Numbered from the stretch's first letter, positions 21,708 through 34,851 are shown. The stretch: 64,000 bases of DNA from Fratercula arctica (GCA_947846985.1 CANTUZ010000025.1:9670100-9734099), one strand, 5' to 3'. Program-made: numbers and translations. Notes: a model not told the origin generated them from the sequence alone.

Positions 21708-24115
21708 TCACCCAAAATCAGGTCCCCCATGAGGTACACATCGGACTTCCCCATCCTTCCACATCACCCACCAAGTGCACCCAGGTCCTTGGGCAAAAGC
21801 AATCCCATGGATGGGTTTGCCTTTGCCTGAGGCAGGACTAACCCAGACCGTCTTCCCTAACATATTCTTCATGTGCACTACGGGGACTTTATCCCCTTCT
21901 ACGGTACGTGGAAGTTTTGATTGGGCAGGGCCAGCCCGATTGGTAGATCCCCTGGTGTTAACTAGCCAGGTAGCCTTTGCTAAATGTGCATCCCAATGTT
22001 TTAAGGTCCCACCACCCATTGCTCTCAGTGTAGTTTTTAACAGTCCATTGTACCGTTCTATCTTCCCAGAGGCTGGTGCGTGATAGGGGATGTGATATAC
22101 CCACTCAATACCATGCTCTTTGGCCCAGGTGTCTATGAGGCTGTTTCGGAAAAGAGTCCCGTTGTCCGACTCAATTCTCTCTGGGGTACCATGTCGCCAC
22201 AGGACTTGCTTTTCAAGGCCCAGGATAGTATTCCGGGCAGTGGCATGGGGCACAGGGTATGTTTCCAGCCATCCAGTGGTTGCTTCCACCATTGTGAGCA
22301 CATAGCGCTTGCCTTGACGGGTTCGTGGCAGTGTGACATAATCAATCTGCCAGGCCTCCCCATGTTGATATTTCAGCCATCGTCCTCCATACCAAAGAGG
22401 CTTCAAACGCTTGGCTTGCTTGATTGCAGCGCATGTCTCACATTCATGGATGACCTGTGCAATAGTGTCCATGGTCAAGTCCACCCCTCGGTCACGAGCC
22501 CATCTATATGTCGCATCTCTTCCTTGATGGCCTGAGGTCTCATGGGCCCACCGAGCTATGAATAGTTCACCCTTATGTTGCCAATCCAGATCCACCTGAG
22601 CCACTTCAATCCTGGCAGCCCGATCCACCTGCTGGTTGTTCTGATGTTCCTCCGTGGCCCGATTCTTCGGTACGTGGGCATCTACGTGGCGTACTTTCAC
22701 AACCAGATTCTCTATCCGGGCAGCAATATCTTGCCATAGTTCAGCAGCCCAGATGGTTTGCCTCTGCGCTGCCAGTTGCCCTGCTTCCACTGCTGTAACC
22801 ACCCCCACAGAGCATTTGCCACCATCCATGAGTCAGTGTAGAGATGAAGTACTGGCCATTTTTCTCGCTCGGCAATGTCCAAAGCCAGCTGAATGGCTTT
22901 CACCTCTGCAAACTGGCTCGATTCACCTTGTCCTTCACTGGCTTCTGCAACTCTTCGTGTAGGACTCCACACAGCAGCCTTCCACTTCGATGCTTTCCCA
23001 CAATCCGGCAGGACCCATCGGTGAACAGGGCATATTTCTTCTCATTTTCTGGCAGTTTATTATATGGTGGGGGCCTCTTCCGCACGCGTCACCTCCTCCT
23101 CTGGTGACATTCCAAAATCCTTGCCTTCTGGCCAGTCCATGATCACTTCCAGAATTCCTGGGTGACTGGGGTTTCCCATTCGTGTTTCGCTGTGTGATCA
23201 GTGCAATCCACTTACTCCATGTAGCATCAGTTGCATGATGTGTGGTGGGGACCCTTTCTTTGAACATCCAACCCAGCACCGGCAGTCGAGGTGCTAAGAG
23301 GAGCTGCGCTTCTGTACCAACCACCTCCGAAGCAGCTCGAACCCCTTCATATGCTGCCAAGATCTCCTTTTCTGTTGGAGTGTAGCGGGCTTCGGATCCT
23401 CTGTATCCCCGACTCCAAAACCCTAGGGGTCGACCTCGAGTCTCTTGCCAGAGGCTCCAGGTAGGGCCATTCTCCCCGGCTGCGGTGTAGAGCACGTTTT
23501 TAACATCTTGTCCTGCCCGGACTGGCCCCAGAGCCACTGCATGGACTATTTCCTGTTTGATTTGTTCAAAAGCTTGTCGTTGCTCAGGACCCCATTTAAA
23601 ATCGTTCTTCTTCCGGGTTACTCGATACAGAGGGCTTACAATCAGACTGTAATCTGGAATATGCATCCTCCAAAAACCCACAATGCCTAAGAAAGCTTGT
23701 GTTTCCTTTTTACTAGTTGGTGGAGACATAGCTGCTATTTTGTTGATCACATCCATTGGGATCTGACAGCATCCATCTTGCCATTTTATTCCTAAGAACT
23801 GGATCTCCTGTGCAGGTCCCTTGACCTTACTTCGTTTTATGGCAAAAACCAGCTTTCAGAAGGATTCGGACTATTTTATCCCCTTTCTCAAAAACTTCTT
23901 CTGCTGTGTTGCCCATACCATGATGTCATCAATGTATTGCAGATGTTCCGGGAGCTCCACCCTGTTCCAGTGCAGTCTGCATCAGTCCATGGCAAATGGT
24001 GGGGCTGTGTTTCCACCCCTGGGGCAGTTGATTCCAGTGTACTGGATGCTCCTCCAAGTGAAAGCAAACTGTGGCCTGCACTCTGCTGCCAAGGGATTGA
24101 GAAGAATGCAACCCT
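21708..24115 (-). pseudogene. pol: ERVL-type pol remnant: reverse transcriptase, RNase H, integrase
   Basis: On the minus strand from about 24110: reverse transcriptase with a YIDDIMVW-type active-site block (about 23940-23910), the thumb/connection (KKETQAFLGIVGFWRMHIPDYS near 23710), and RNase H (ALFTDGSCR near 23020, YTDSWMVANALWG near 22835). Integrase follows in one long frame, 22829-21708, with a zinc finger (H...H, CETC), then WQIDYVTLP, ESDNGTLF and SGKIERYNG supplying the D, D and E residues. RNase H is broken by frameshifts around 22835-23085, but the integrase frame of about 370 codons is open. It is truncated at about 24115 by CR1 sequence. ERVL assignment is from the integrase wording typical of avian class III elements. 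Confidence 0.85.
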
Positions 24116-24782
24116 TCCTGTTGACCTTGACATCCCTTGCCAGGTTTAATTCCAAGGAGGCCTTGGCTTTCCTCGTTTCATCCCTGCACACTCTGACGGC
24201 ATTCTTGTAATCTTCCCAAGTGGTCAGTCCCTTCTTCCACGTGCTGTAAACTTCCTTCTTCCACTTGAGCTTTTTCAGAAGCTCCCTGCTCAACCATGCA
24301 GGTCTCCTGTGTCCCTTGCCCGATTTCTTGCTCTTAGGGATGCACCGATCCTGAGCTTGGAGAAAGTGGTCTTTGAATACCGACCAGCTCTCTTGAGCCC
24401 CCCTGCCTTCCAGAGCCCTAGCCCACAGGATCTCTCCAAGCAGTTTCTTGAGGAGGTCAAAGTTAGCCCTCCTGAAGTCCAAGGTTGCAATCCTACTTGT
24501 TGTTTTGTGCATACTACCCATGATCCTGAACTCTATCTTCTCGTGATCACTACAGCCAAGGCTGTCCCCAACCTTAATGTCCTCCACCAGTCCCTCTGTG
24601 TTTGTCAGTACTGGGTCCAGTAGTGCTCCTCTCCTTGTTGGCTCCTGCACCACCTGAGTCAAAAAGTTATCATCAATACACTGGAGGAGCCTCCTGGACT
24701 GTATATGCCTGGCTGTGTAGCCTTCCCAGCAGATATCAGGGTGATTGAAGTCCCCCATGAGAACCAAGGCCTGTGATTGCGA
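24116..24782 (-). mobile_element. CR1 LINE fragment: endonuclease end and linker
   Basis: The minus-strand frame starts with [15 protein letters not shown], the C-terminal endonuclease block, then GCSDHE and the ORF2 linker ([21 protein letters not shown]) to [15 protein letters not shown] at about 24120. There it joins ERVL reverse transcriptase in frame, by chance. The other end abuts a CR1 3' UTR at 24783. Confidence 0.85.
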
Positions 24783-26690
24783 TCCCCCTGCCATGGGCAG
24801 GGACACGTTCCTCTAGACCAGGTTGCTCAAAGCCCCATCCAGCCTGGTCTTGAACACTTCCAGGGAAGGGGCATCCACAACTTCCCTGGGCAACCTGTTC
24901 CAGTGCCTCACCACCCTCACAGTAAAGAATTTCTTCCTAATATCCAATCTAAATCTACCCTCTTTCAGTGTAAAACCATTACCCCTCGTCCTATCGCCCC
25001 ACTCCCTTATAAAGTGTCCCTCCCCATCTTTCCTCTAGGCCCCCTTTAGGTACTGGAAGGCTGCTATAAGGTCTCCCCGGAGCCTTCTCTTCTCCAGGCT
25101 GAACGGCCCCAACTCTCTCAGTTTGTCTTCATAGGAGAGATGCTCCAGCCCTCTGATCATTTCTGTGGCCCTCCTCTGGACCCATTCCAACAGGTCCATG
25201 TCCTTCCTGTGCTGAGGACTCCAGAGCTGGACACAGTATTCCAGGGTGGGTCTCACGAGAGTAGAGTAGAGGGGTAGAATCGCCTCCCTGGACCTGCTGG
25301 CCACGCTTCTTTTGATGCAGCCCAGGATGCGGTTGGCTTTCTGGGCTGCAAGTGGACATTGCCGGCTCATGTTGAGCTTCTCGTCCACCAACACCCCAAC
25401 ACACCAAGACCCAAGTCCTTCTTCTCAGGGCTGCTCTCAATCCATTCTCCGCCCAGTCTGTATTTGTGCTTAGGTTTGCCATGACCCAGGTGCAGGACCT
25501 TGCACTTGGCCTGGTTGAACTTCCTGAGGTTCACACAGGCCCGCCTCTCAAGCCTATCCAGGTCCCTCTGGACGGCATCCCTTCCCTCCAGCGATTCGAC
25601 TGCGCCACACAGCTTGGCGTCATCGGCAAACTTGCTAAGGGTGCAGTCAGTCCCACTGTCCATGTCGCCGACTAAGATGTTAAACAGCACCGGTCCCAGT
25701 ACCGACCCCTGAGGAACGCCACTCACCACTGGTTGCCACTTGGACATCAAGCTGTTGACAACAACCCTTTGAGTGCGGCCATCCAGCCAGTTCCTTATCC
25801 ACCGAGTGGTCAAATCCATGACTCTCCAATTTAGATACCAGGATGTCATGCGGGACAGTGTCAAATGCTTAGCACAAGTCCAGGTAGATGACATCGGTTG
25901 CTCTCCCCTTATCTACCAATGCTGTAACACCATCATAGAAGGCCGCCAAATTTGTCAGGCATGAATTGCCCTTGGTGAAGCCATGTTGGCTGTCACCCAA
26001 TCACCTCCTTATTTTCCATGTGCCTTAGCAGAGATTCCAGGAGGATCTGCTCCATGATCTTGCCGGGCACAGAGGTGAGACTGACTGACCTGTAGTTCCC
26101 CGGGTCTTCCTTTTTCCCCCTTTTGAAAATGAGGGTTATGTTTCCCCTTTTCCAGTCAGCGGGAACTTCCCCAGACTGCCACGACTTTTCAAATATAATG
26201 GAAAGTGGCTTAGCAACTTCATCCGCCAGCTCCCTCAGGACCCGTGGATGGATTTCATCAGGTCCCATGGACTTGTGTACCCTTCAGGTTCCTTAGATGT
26301 TCTCGAACCTGATCTTCTCCTATAGTGCGTGGTTCTTCATTCTCACAGACCCTGGCTTTGCCTTCTGTGACTTGGGCGGTATGGCTAGAGCCTTGTCGGT
26401 GAAGACCGAGGTGAAAAAGTCATTCAGTTACCTCAGCCTTCTCCATATTCTGGGTGACCAGGTCTCCTGTTTCCTTCCAGAGAGGGCCCACATCTTCCCT
26501 AGTCTTCCCTTTATCTCTGACATACTTAGAGAAGGTTTTCTTGTTGTCCTTGATGTCCCTGGACAGATTTAATTCTATCTGGGCTTTAGCTTGCCTAATC
26601 TGGTTCCTGTCCACTCGGACAGTTTCTCTGTATTCCTCCCAGTCTACCTGTCCTTGCTTCTGCCCTCTGTAGGCTTTTATTGCTTTTATT
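24783..26690 (-). mobile_element. CR1 LINE fragment: reverse transcriptase to 3' UTR
   Basis: Minus-strand frames in order: linker ([19 protein letters not shown], 26570), RT fingers ([20 protein letters not shown], 26268), an [17 protein letters not shown] block, then palm motifs [11 protein letters not shown] and FADDAKL (about 25690-25650). The C-terminal region ([20 protein letters not shown]) and the 3' UTR phrases to 24783 follow. Frameshifts near 25380 and 25900-26000 and the missing tail show it is inactive. Confidence 0.9.
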
Positions 26691-27199
26691 GATCTTGCTT
26701 TTATTTCAATAGTGCCATCTTATCAGTTTTACACCTCTATTTTCATTTCATTTAAATTACAGGCTGCTGATGTTCTGCTCTTTACACCCCACATGCCAAC
26801 ACTTGCTTCTTCCCCTGCATTAAATTCTTTATGAGAGCGAGAAAATCTGGCCCTCAGTTTTGTTTCCTCGTGCTGATGTGCCCCTTTGATACATTTGCTC
26901 TCAACGTAAAGCAGAAATGGGTCTCAGTATTTTCTTCAATCAGACACAGGAAATAAACATAAAACCTGTTTCTTCTTTAGCTACCAGTAATGACTTTCCA
27001 AAATTTATGGCATATCATATCAGCACACAACACATAATTACACATCAAAAACGGAGTCCATTTGTAGTACTTTGTACCATCAAGCAACAAGAATGTAGAC
27101 TTTGGAGCAAGGATCCTATAGTATTAATAAAGGCGATGTACTTTAAGAAGGTAGAATGTACTTTTAAAAAGGTAAAATATATTTTAGAAGGTAGAATCT
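26691..27199. other. Non-coding stretch
   Basis: AT-rich sequence with no recognised gene or element; short direct repeats around 'aaggta' occur near 27140-27195. Confidence 0.5.
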
Positions 27200-27787
27200 C
27201 TCACTAAGAATGAAGAGCTGTAAAAAGGTCACAAGGCCCTGTGAAATCAGACACTTGGTATAAACAATAATGCCTTGCTAACGAATATACCCTTGAAGAA
27301 CGGAAGGCTGATAATAAGGAACACCCCACCACAGGAGGCACTGAAACCGGCTGAAAACCAGACAGCTGCTGGATAAGGCATAAAGTCAACAAAAATTTGC
27401 AGTAACTGGGGGAAAGGTAAAGGTGGCAGCGGGAGATCACGACCACCAACTCAATTGGAGACTGAATTGGACTACCCCCCCCACAGTGCTGGAGCATGCG
27501 CACATCAATTAAAGGACCTTGTAACTTTAAATGAAAGCGAGAGACTGTACTAACCAATAGAAATTGTTAAGATAAGGTACTAACCAATAATTATAATTAA
27601 GGGCGTGTATTTCTGTGTTTTGAACCGTATAAATATTCCTAAGAGTTTTTAGGCCAGTGTGCTAGCTTTGTGGATTACCAGCTTAGCACCCATCTCTGCA
27701 GAAATGAAATAAATAGATAATACCTCTACTCTGTGTGTATATTGGCGTCTGCACACCGGGTAAACGACCCCGCTTTGGGGCAACAAA
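27200..27787 (+). mobile_element. Probable LTR (family not recognised)
   Basis: A GTATAAATA box at about 27628 is followed about 75 bp later by GAAATAAATA and then a GC-richer stretch ending GGGGCAACA near 27787. This is the usual U3-R-U5 arrangement. The left end is not determined and no target duplication was found. Confidence 0.5.
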
Positions 27788-28490
27788 GGTATCTTAAAAG
27801 GGCAAATTTCAGCTCGAACAGGATCCAAAGATAAAGTTAAAGCCTGATCAAGCTTGGATCATTACATCGTACCGAGCTGCTAAGTCACACTACAGGTACT
27901 TATTCTCAGAATTTGGAAGTGCTCAGTCTGGATGGTCTGCCTTTGGGTCAACTTTACAAATAGAGAAATGAGTGTCCCTTGATCTTGGATTTTAAATTCT
28001 CCAATACGATCACTTGCCCCAGTAAACAGTCATAAACATTAAGTCCAGCATGAGCAGTCGAACGTAAGACACATTGCGTTACCCACATTATGTGGCATTA
28101 AAAATGAAAATGTGTAGCTAAAAGGATGAAAATGTTGACACTGCGCTGAAAGGTTGGCATATGGCCTCATACCAGACAAACCTACACAGCCCATTTCAGT
28201 AAAACCCTATTGGTATGTTTGGGAATCTTCCTGTAGAGATTAATTTGGATCACTGGTGACCTAATCACACCAGTAAACGCTGGAAATGCTTCTGTTTTCT
28301 CATAGGAATTAAAATATCCTACTTCCTGGGAGAGGAGAAGAAAAACGGGCATTTCAGTTTTGACGTGGCATTCAACTTGAAATGAGACCTAACTACTTTG
28401 ACAACAAACTTATTTCAGCAGTCCCCTGCACAAATACCATAGAATTCAGTCGGACGAGCACTACTAAAAATTGGTTTTAAAGGACTGTGG
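27788..28490. other. Non-coding stretch
   Basis: No gene, RNA or element recognised. Confidence 0.5.
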
Positions 28491-28770
28491 TAGGTTGACC
28501 TTGGCTGGCTGCCAGACACCCCCCCCCCCCCCCCCCCAGTCCCTCTCTCACTCTCCCTCCTCAACATGACAGGGGGAGAAAATAAGATGGACAAGCTCGT
28601 GGGTTGAGATAAAGGCAGTTTAATGAGAAAAGCAAAGGCTGTGCATGGAAGCAAAGCGAAAAAGGGATTTATTCTCTACTTCCCATCAGCCGGCAATGTC
28701 TGGCCACTTCCTGGGAAGCAGGGCCTCAGTAAACATAGCGGTTGCTTTGGAAGACAAATGCCTGACTATC
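28491..28770 (-). mobile_element. ERVL-type LTR fragment with C19 run
   Basis: Begins TGTGGTAGGTTGACCTTGGCTGG on the plus strand (the LTR end on the minus strand), with a run of 19 C at 28519-28537. It includes 'ctcgtgggttgagataaaggcagttt' and the segment 'gggatttattctctacttcccatcag', which is shared in reverse with the LTR fragments inside both palindrome arms (44425-44870 and 50312-50757). Truncated near 28770. Confidence 0.7.
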
Positions 28771-28984
28771 AATTTGGCACCTGACATTGGGGTCTTGAAG
28801 AATTTGAGATAAGGACAGTAACTGGGAGAGGTAACAGGCAAAACTTGGACCAGATATTGCCAGAAAGCAGAATAATTGTGGAGAATTTTTGTTGCTGTAA
28901 TGTTGTAAAGTGACAAGGGGTGGAGTGTGTGTAAACTGTTGATCTCTGTCGGTGTTGTAATGATGGTACTTTGATTTTGGTGTG

Positions 28985-29375
28985 GTGAATTTTTTTTCAG
29001 AATGGAATAGTTCAGTTGGAAGGGATCTACAGCGATCATCCAGTCCAGTTGCTCTACCCCTTCAGGGCTGACCAAAACTTAAAGCATGTTATTAAGGGCA
29101 TTGTCCAAAAGCTTCTTAAACACTGACAGGCAGGGGGCATCGACCTCCCTCTAGGAAGCCTGTTCCAGCATTTGACTGCCGTCTCGGTAAAGAAAATGTT
29201 TCCTAATGTCAAGTCTGAACCTCCCCTGATACAGCTTTGAAACATGCCCACGTGTCCTGTCACTGGATACCAGGGAAAAGAGGTCAGCACCTCCCGTTCC
29301 ACTTCCCCTCCTCAGGAAGCTGTAGAAAGTAATGAGGTCGCCCCTCAGCCTCCTTTTCTCCAAACTGCATCCAGC
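28985..29375 (-). mobile_element. CR1 LINE 3' fragment
   Basis: The minus-strand frame 29363-29151 reads [19 protein letters not shown]... then [22 protein letters not shown], the end of CR1 ORF2, followed by its 3' UTR down to 28985. It is more diverged from the others, suggesting an older subfamily. Confidence 0.82.
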
Positions 29376-29469
29376 AAGTTTTGTTGATGTCCATGAAGAC
29401 TGTGTGATGAATGTATATTCTGATGATAATTCTTAAATATACGATTCACATAGGTGAAGGGTAGGATGT

Positions 29470-29855
29470 ATTGAGTTTACATGGCAAGGTTCTGGTAGTG
29501 TGTGTGTGTGGGGGTGGGGTATGCAGGGGTGGCTTCTGTGAGAAGATGCTAGAAGCTGCCCCATGTCAGAGTCAGTTCCAGCCAGATCCAAAACGGACCC
29601 ACCACAGGCCAAAGTTGAGCCAATCAACAATGGTGGTAGCACCTCTGTGATACCATATTTAAGAACGGGTAAAAAACATGATGCAGCAGTGGTGAGGGAG
29701 AAGAGCGAGAAAAATGTGAAAGAAGCAACTATGCGGACACCAAGGTCAAGCAAAGAAGGAAGGGGAGGAGGTGCTCCATGTGCCAGAGGAGATTCCCCTG
29801 CAGCCTGTGGAGACCACCATGGACAACCATATGGATGGGAATCAGAGAGTCTCGG
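29470..29855 (+). mobile_element. Fragment of the LTR family seen at 5736-6874
   Basis: Starts 'catggcaaggttctggtag' and carries the same ordered phrases as 5761-6160 (the AGATGC...GAAGCTGCCCC block, 'ggtggtagcacctctgtgataccatatttaag', 'gcagcctgtggagaccac'). It stops near 29855, where ERVL gag begins in the opposite orientation. Confidence 0.75.
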
Positions 29856-30990
29856 TTAGTGTGATATTGCCGACGATGCACCGTTGCGGTAGCAATTGGC
29901 ACCTGTTGTTCTTCGATCCTCAACAACCCCACAACAGAAGGGTTCTCCGAGAGATCAGGCAAGGTAGAAAACTGCTTAACTTCCTCCGTTTCCAAGGCAG
30001 CTTGTGTCTTTTTCCCAATCGCCTTGTCAATGCCCCTTTCCCTAAACAGGGATCCCAGCTGCCTGGCTTCCCCACCCTCTAATTCCAGGCTACTGGCCCC
30101 GTTATCCCAGCACCGGAGCAGCCACGTGACAACGTGCTTGCCTGAAAGTCGGCTGAAATCTTTTCGCATATCCCGCAGCTCGCTCGGGGATAGGGAGCGG
30201 GTGATTATCTCTGGTTCTGCCTCTTCCTCCTGTTCCCGTGATGGCCCTGGTTCATCGTCATCCCTTACTAAGCGAACTGATTTCTTCGTGTACTACTTCT
30301 TCTGTATAGGGGCAACTGATACTGGCACGGGTTGGTTTCCAGGTTCAGCTGCAGTGGCTGCCACCAGGGCTGGAGTAGCCGCAGTGTCTGTCACAGGGGT
30401 TGCAGAAGCCGCAGTGCCTGGTGGTCTGGTTTCCATCTCTTTCCCCTGAGGGTGCTGCATAACACTGAGCAGTGCCTGGTAGATACTGGCCAGGGCCCAG
30501 CACAGTGCGGTGAGTTGTGCCTCTCTGGAATAGCCACAGCATTTTCCCTTCAAATATTCTACTACTTTATCAGGGTCCTGTAATTGTTCAGGGGTGAAGT
30601 CCCAGACCATTTGGAGGTGGGAAGTTTTCTAGATACTGGCCCATGTTCTCCCACATGCCACGCCACCCATGGCTATCCAGCCTCGGGGCAGATCTCTGGG
30701 TGGTAGTCTTAAATAGTTGTTTAACCCTAAACAAGACCTGGAACACATTCAGGAGACATAACACTAGGAACATGCTGGTTTGAGCATCCCAAGGATATTC
30801 AAAATTCTCAAAAGCTGTCATACCTGGCCCGAAGGAGAAAAGGGAGGCAAAAGAGCTGGGGAAAGTGTCCCCCCCCCGTTCCCCCCATAGACTGGGTGTG
30901 ATTATTAATAAATTCTGAGAGACGGTGCCCAAGGCACGGGCAATACCACATAAACACCCCAAAATAACTGTCTGAACTCAAATATCCAGT
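29856..30990 (-). pseudogene. gag: ERVL-type gag remnant
   Basis: On the minus strand from 30610: VWDFTPEQLQDPDKVVEYLKG, then an alanine/proline/threonine-rich spacer (about 30460-30300), one in-frame TAG near 30294, an acidic stretch (EEEAEPEIITRSLSPSELRD), and the capsid-like RKDFSRLSGKHVVTWLLRCWDNG (30165-30090) down to about 29860. This matches avian ERVL gag in order and wording. Sequence to 30990 is its 5' leader. It may belong to the same element family as the pol at 21.7-24.1 kb, but other repeats intervene. Confidence 0.72.
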
Positions 30991-31829
30991 TCCAAGGTGC
31001 ATTCACAAAAAAAAAAAAAAACACCAAACCAAACCAAAAAACCCCAAACTGAACAAGCTTTTTATGATGCAGTTGAGTCGATTTTACTTTAATACAAAAA
31101 GGTGGACAAATGATAATTTTGATGCTTTAAAACAGTTCCACAATTAAAAAAATAAAATTCATCCTGGCACATGAAGGCCCAGAACATGCTCTTGTTCCCT
31201 TATCAGAAGTAGACATAGTGGTAGCAGTAATAACATATCCCTTGACTGTTAGTACTACTAGATGGGATGCTGTCGTGATTTGGGCCGGATTGGCCACTGA
31301 GACGAACGACAGATGCTCTCCCCCACCTCTCTCTCTCCACATTTCTGATATAAACAATTTTTATGTATTACTCAGCACTGAAGATAGCTTCTTCCAAGTC
31401 ACGTGCTGTGTGCTCTGTATTTTTGTTTCTCCTTGGGAAGGGTAAGTCTGGCATATGTGACATCCACATTCGGATACAGATCCTGACAACTCTGCCCAGG
31501 CCTGCTGGCGAAGATTTGAACAAAACAATGTAGTCAGTATACTGGCTGTATTAAAACAGATCCACTGGAAATAACTTTTGTAGCCAAAAGGAAGAAAAAA
31601 ACAACACACACACCAAATAAAAAACCCACAACAAACGACAAGCGTTTAAAGTTCACTGCTAATATTTCCTTCATTCCCTTTAAGGACATTGTTGTTTGCG
31701 GACATCTTTGTCTGGTCATCAAGGAGTTACCCGTATTCCAGCTGTTCATGCTTCTCTGACCTCAACAAGCTATCTTAAACAAGTCAGTATGTCAAAGTAA
31801 GAAATAAGGAGGTTAGACAGACAGGTTTA

Positions 31830-31866
<37 letters not shown>

Positions 31867-33772
31867 ATACAAATCTAGTACTAGCTTTGTATCCCAACCT
31901 CCACAGGGCCACTTTCAAGTTACAGCAATAATTAAAACCAATGAACTATTACAAAAAGTATTTCCTTCTGTACATGATTTTTATTACTTACATAATACAA
32001 CAGAGCATAGATCCTGGATAGTGTGATTATGTGCAATACCTGAGTATTGAACTATCTGTACGTGTTTGCATATCTGATAACTAAATTGAAAGAACAGAAA
32101 GTTAGAGCAAAAGCCTGATGCTTTTAATAGTGAACTAAAAAACTGACTGAACGCTGCAATAAAAATCAGTAGTAGTATCTTGTGTACATACACAACTATT
32201 TACAGATGAGAAGAGGCATTACTACAATACTAGTCTACACTATACTTGATTATATAAAAAATCCACGTTTCATCCATCACAGAAACCCCTTCCATTATAA
32301 CACAGAAGTGATATTACCAGACAAGCATCAATGAACTATCCTGCCCTTTCTAGTTATTATACAAAGCTGTAGATAATGGAGCCCATGCAATACACCCAAG
32401 AACACTACAGTCCTACACCCAAGTACAATTAAAAATGACAAAGCAGCCCTCCAAGAGCGGCTCCAGCTCCCACTAAAGTCTACAGGAGTCATGTTGGGTA
32501 TGGTTTTCCATACCCAACAATTGTTGCATGTGCAATTGATACATTTAAAACCTTTTTATTTTAAATTTAAAAAAGCTTCTAATATTCTTTTGAACCCAGA
32601 ACACACTGAATTTAAGAAGTACATGAATAATAACCTGCTCAAATACTTCTGCAACTTACACAGATGCATGTGTCACTTGATAGAGCTGCTGTGGTATGTC
32701 TAAAAAACCCACACATATGGCTTTTGTAAGCCAATTTTAGCAATCCAGGTGCAACCCATCACAACCCCCACTGACAGTTATGGCTTGAGTAGGAGCCCGG
32801 GGGTGGGGTGAGGATGTGTGAGCACACCACCACAAAAACACAACAGCCCTCCCCATTTGATTGGAAAGACAGAATGGTGACATGGAATCTTATAGATGTG
32901 GGGGCAGGGGGCAATATTTTAGAGAACTGGCTATTCAACAAGGTATTTGCAACCTTGCAACCCTGCCTTCACAAGCCCTGACTCAAAGGTTATTTACCTC
33001 AGGAATGCAATCCAGGCTGTTAGTCAGGGCACCTTTTTGTCTTAAAGGGAACATCATATCGATCCTAGGAGGTGCCCAGGGGACAGCAGTTGGTGATGCA
33101 ACTCTAGCACTGGGGCAGTTAAGAGAATAGCAAGCCAAAATGGAAGAGAGGAGATTACCCTTTGTGGATAAACCACAAAAGAAAGAAGTTACCCGAAAGG
33201 AGATGTTATTATTATTAGGTTACTTTAGTTACACATTATTATTAGGATACTTCATCCACAAATGTAATATATTGATAGATTTCCTCTTACTGATTAGGCT
33301 ATTAAAAAAAAAAAAAAAAAAGAGAGTTTTCACTGTGAAATTGCCTACCTTTTTGTGAAAATAAATAAGTCCACATTATTATACGTGCAATCCAGCAAAT
33401 TTGGGCACCCACTATGGAAACCTCGATTAAGCCAGTGGAGATATACTCAAGATGTCTCAGGCATGTCAGATGAGTTAAAATGGTTGCAACTATATTAGCT
33501 TTGATTAACCCATTATGGCCCAGTGTCTTTCTGTTATCCATGAAGGTCTTGTATGAGCTTCATTCTATTAAACTAAATTATTATCCGAGAGATGTTATTT
33601 GTAGGTTTTGACCTAAGACCTAGACTATGGCAGTTTCCTTGTTTCCACTCCATGCTTTGATATTTTTTCTAGCAGAATGATATAATAAATTCAAAGGATG
33701 AACAGTTACATCCTGTGGATGTTATCCAAAGGATAACAGTTACAGTTACATTACAGCAACTTCCCCCAAAAT
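30991..33772. other. Non-coding stretch with homopolymers
   Basis: AT-rich, no recognised gene. It contains A-runs at about 31006-31020, A31 at 31833-31863 and A18 at 33304-33321. A possible LTR end lies near 31271 (TGTCGTGATTTGGGCC), and there is a small perfect hairpin at 32492-32519. Confidence 0.5.
32492..32519. repeat. Perfect 12-bp hairpin
   Basis: tgttgggtatgg, loop tttt, then ccatacccaaca. No neighbouring gene gives it an obvious role; it may be chance or a decayed element end. Confidence 0.6.
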
Positions 33773-34845
33773 GGGAATCATCCACTGCCTGGTGTACCAC
33801 AGTGGTTCCCACTCGATTAAAACTTCTGTTGAGATTATTACTACTCTACTAGTCTATAGGATATTCACAGCAGCTCTGCTGTATCTATTTAACGAAGATT
33901 TTCGCTCTTAATATTTCAGTTCATACTATCAGATACACAGCAAAGTGGATCTATTAATTGTCTCAACTCCATGCTTATAGCCTAACCCTCCAAGGTGCTG
34001 ATTTCAGTAGGAAGTAGTTGCAGCCAATATGACTTTCCATTCTGGAACGCTCTCCTGTCAGATGTCTGAGCCAACCTGTCTCTCAATTTTTTTTATCTTT
34101 TAATGTCTTTGAGACATCGAGAAACACATAACAGCAAATCTCTTTATAAGGACTACCTTGTGACCAGCTTTACGTTGACACAAACTGCAACAATGTCATG
34201 AGGTGACATTTGCTTTCAAAAAGAGAATTTAAACTGGAATTAGGCTTTGGGCTTGCTATCTGTCAAGAAAATTAGTTTATCCTCAAACTCATGTTTACTA
34301 CTGTATGATATACTAATTAAAATAGCAGATGGGAATTTACATTAGCTAAGCTGTTCCAGAGGTCCTTGCTCTTTATGTTTTTATAGCTGTGCTTCTTTGG
34401 GTAATGAATTATCCCATTCTGAGACACCTCCTCGATCAGAAAGTTCCTCAGCATATGCAGATTACAAACCCCATACATGCAGAAATGGACATAGCCAGAT
34501 CAGCATGTAAATCTCAGTTTCTCTGAAATAGCTAGAGCTATGTTGGAGAACGATGCAAAGCTGATGGGGAATTTTAATAACCATTCAAATGTTGAATAAA
34601 TAGGAATTGAGATCAAAGCCAAACATTGTCTCATGATCATTGTTTGTTTCACAGAGCAAAAGCACTCATGATGAAGCTCAAAAAATAAGGTTTTGCGTGA
34701 TGAAGCTCTGTGGTTGCAAGACAGCCAGATACCAAACTGACTCATGCATGGATGAACAATTTGCTTTCCTTAATCTAAGGACTAGGGGAGGATGGAAGCA
34801 GGCTAAGAGAGTAGTATAGCATTGATCAGGCAACATGGAAATGTG

Positions 34846-34851
34846 ACTATA
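34846..34851. repeat. Target-site duplication actata (left copy)
   Basis: actata precedes the 5' LTR and recurs at 37790-37795 after the 3' LTR. The same bases, reversed, flank the tandem provirus in the other arm (57386-57391 and 62922-62927). Confidence 0.92.

Noticed and set aside
31118..31360. Possible LTR end or coding exon near TGTCGTGATTTGGGCC
   Set aside because: Only one terminus-like word is visible; no partner end, duplication or frame supports a call.
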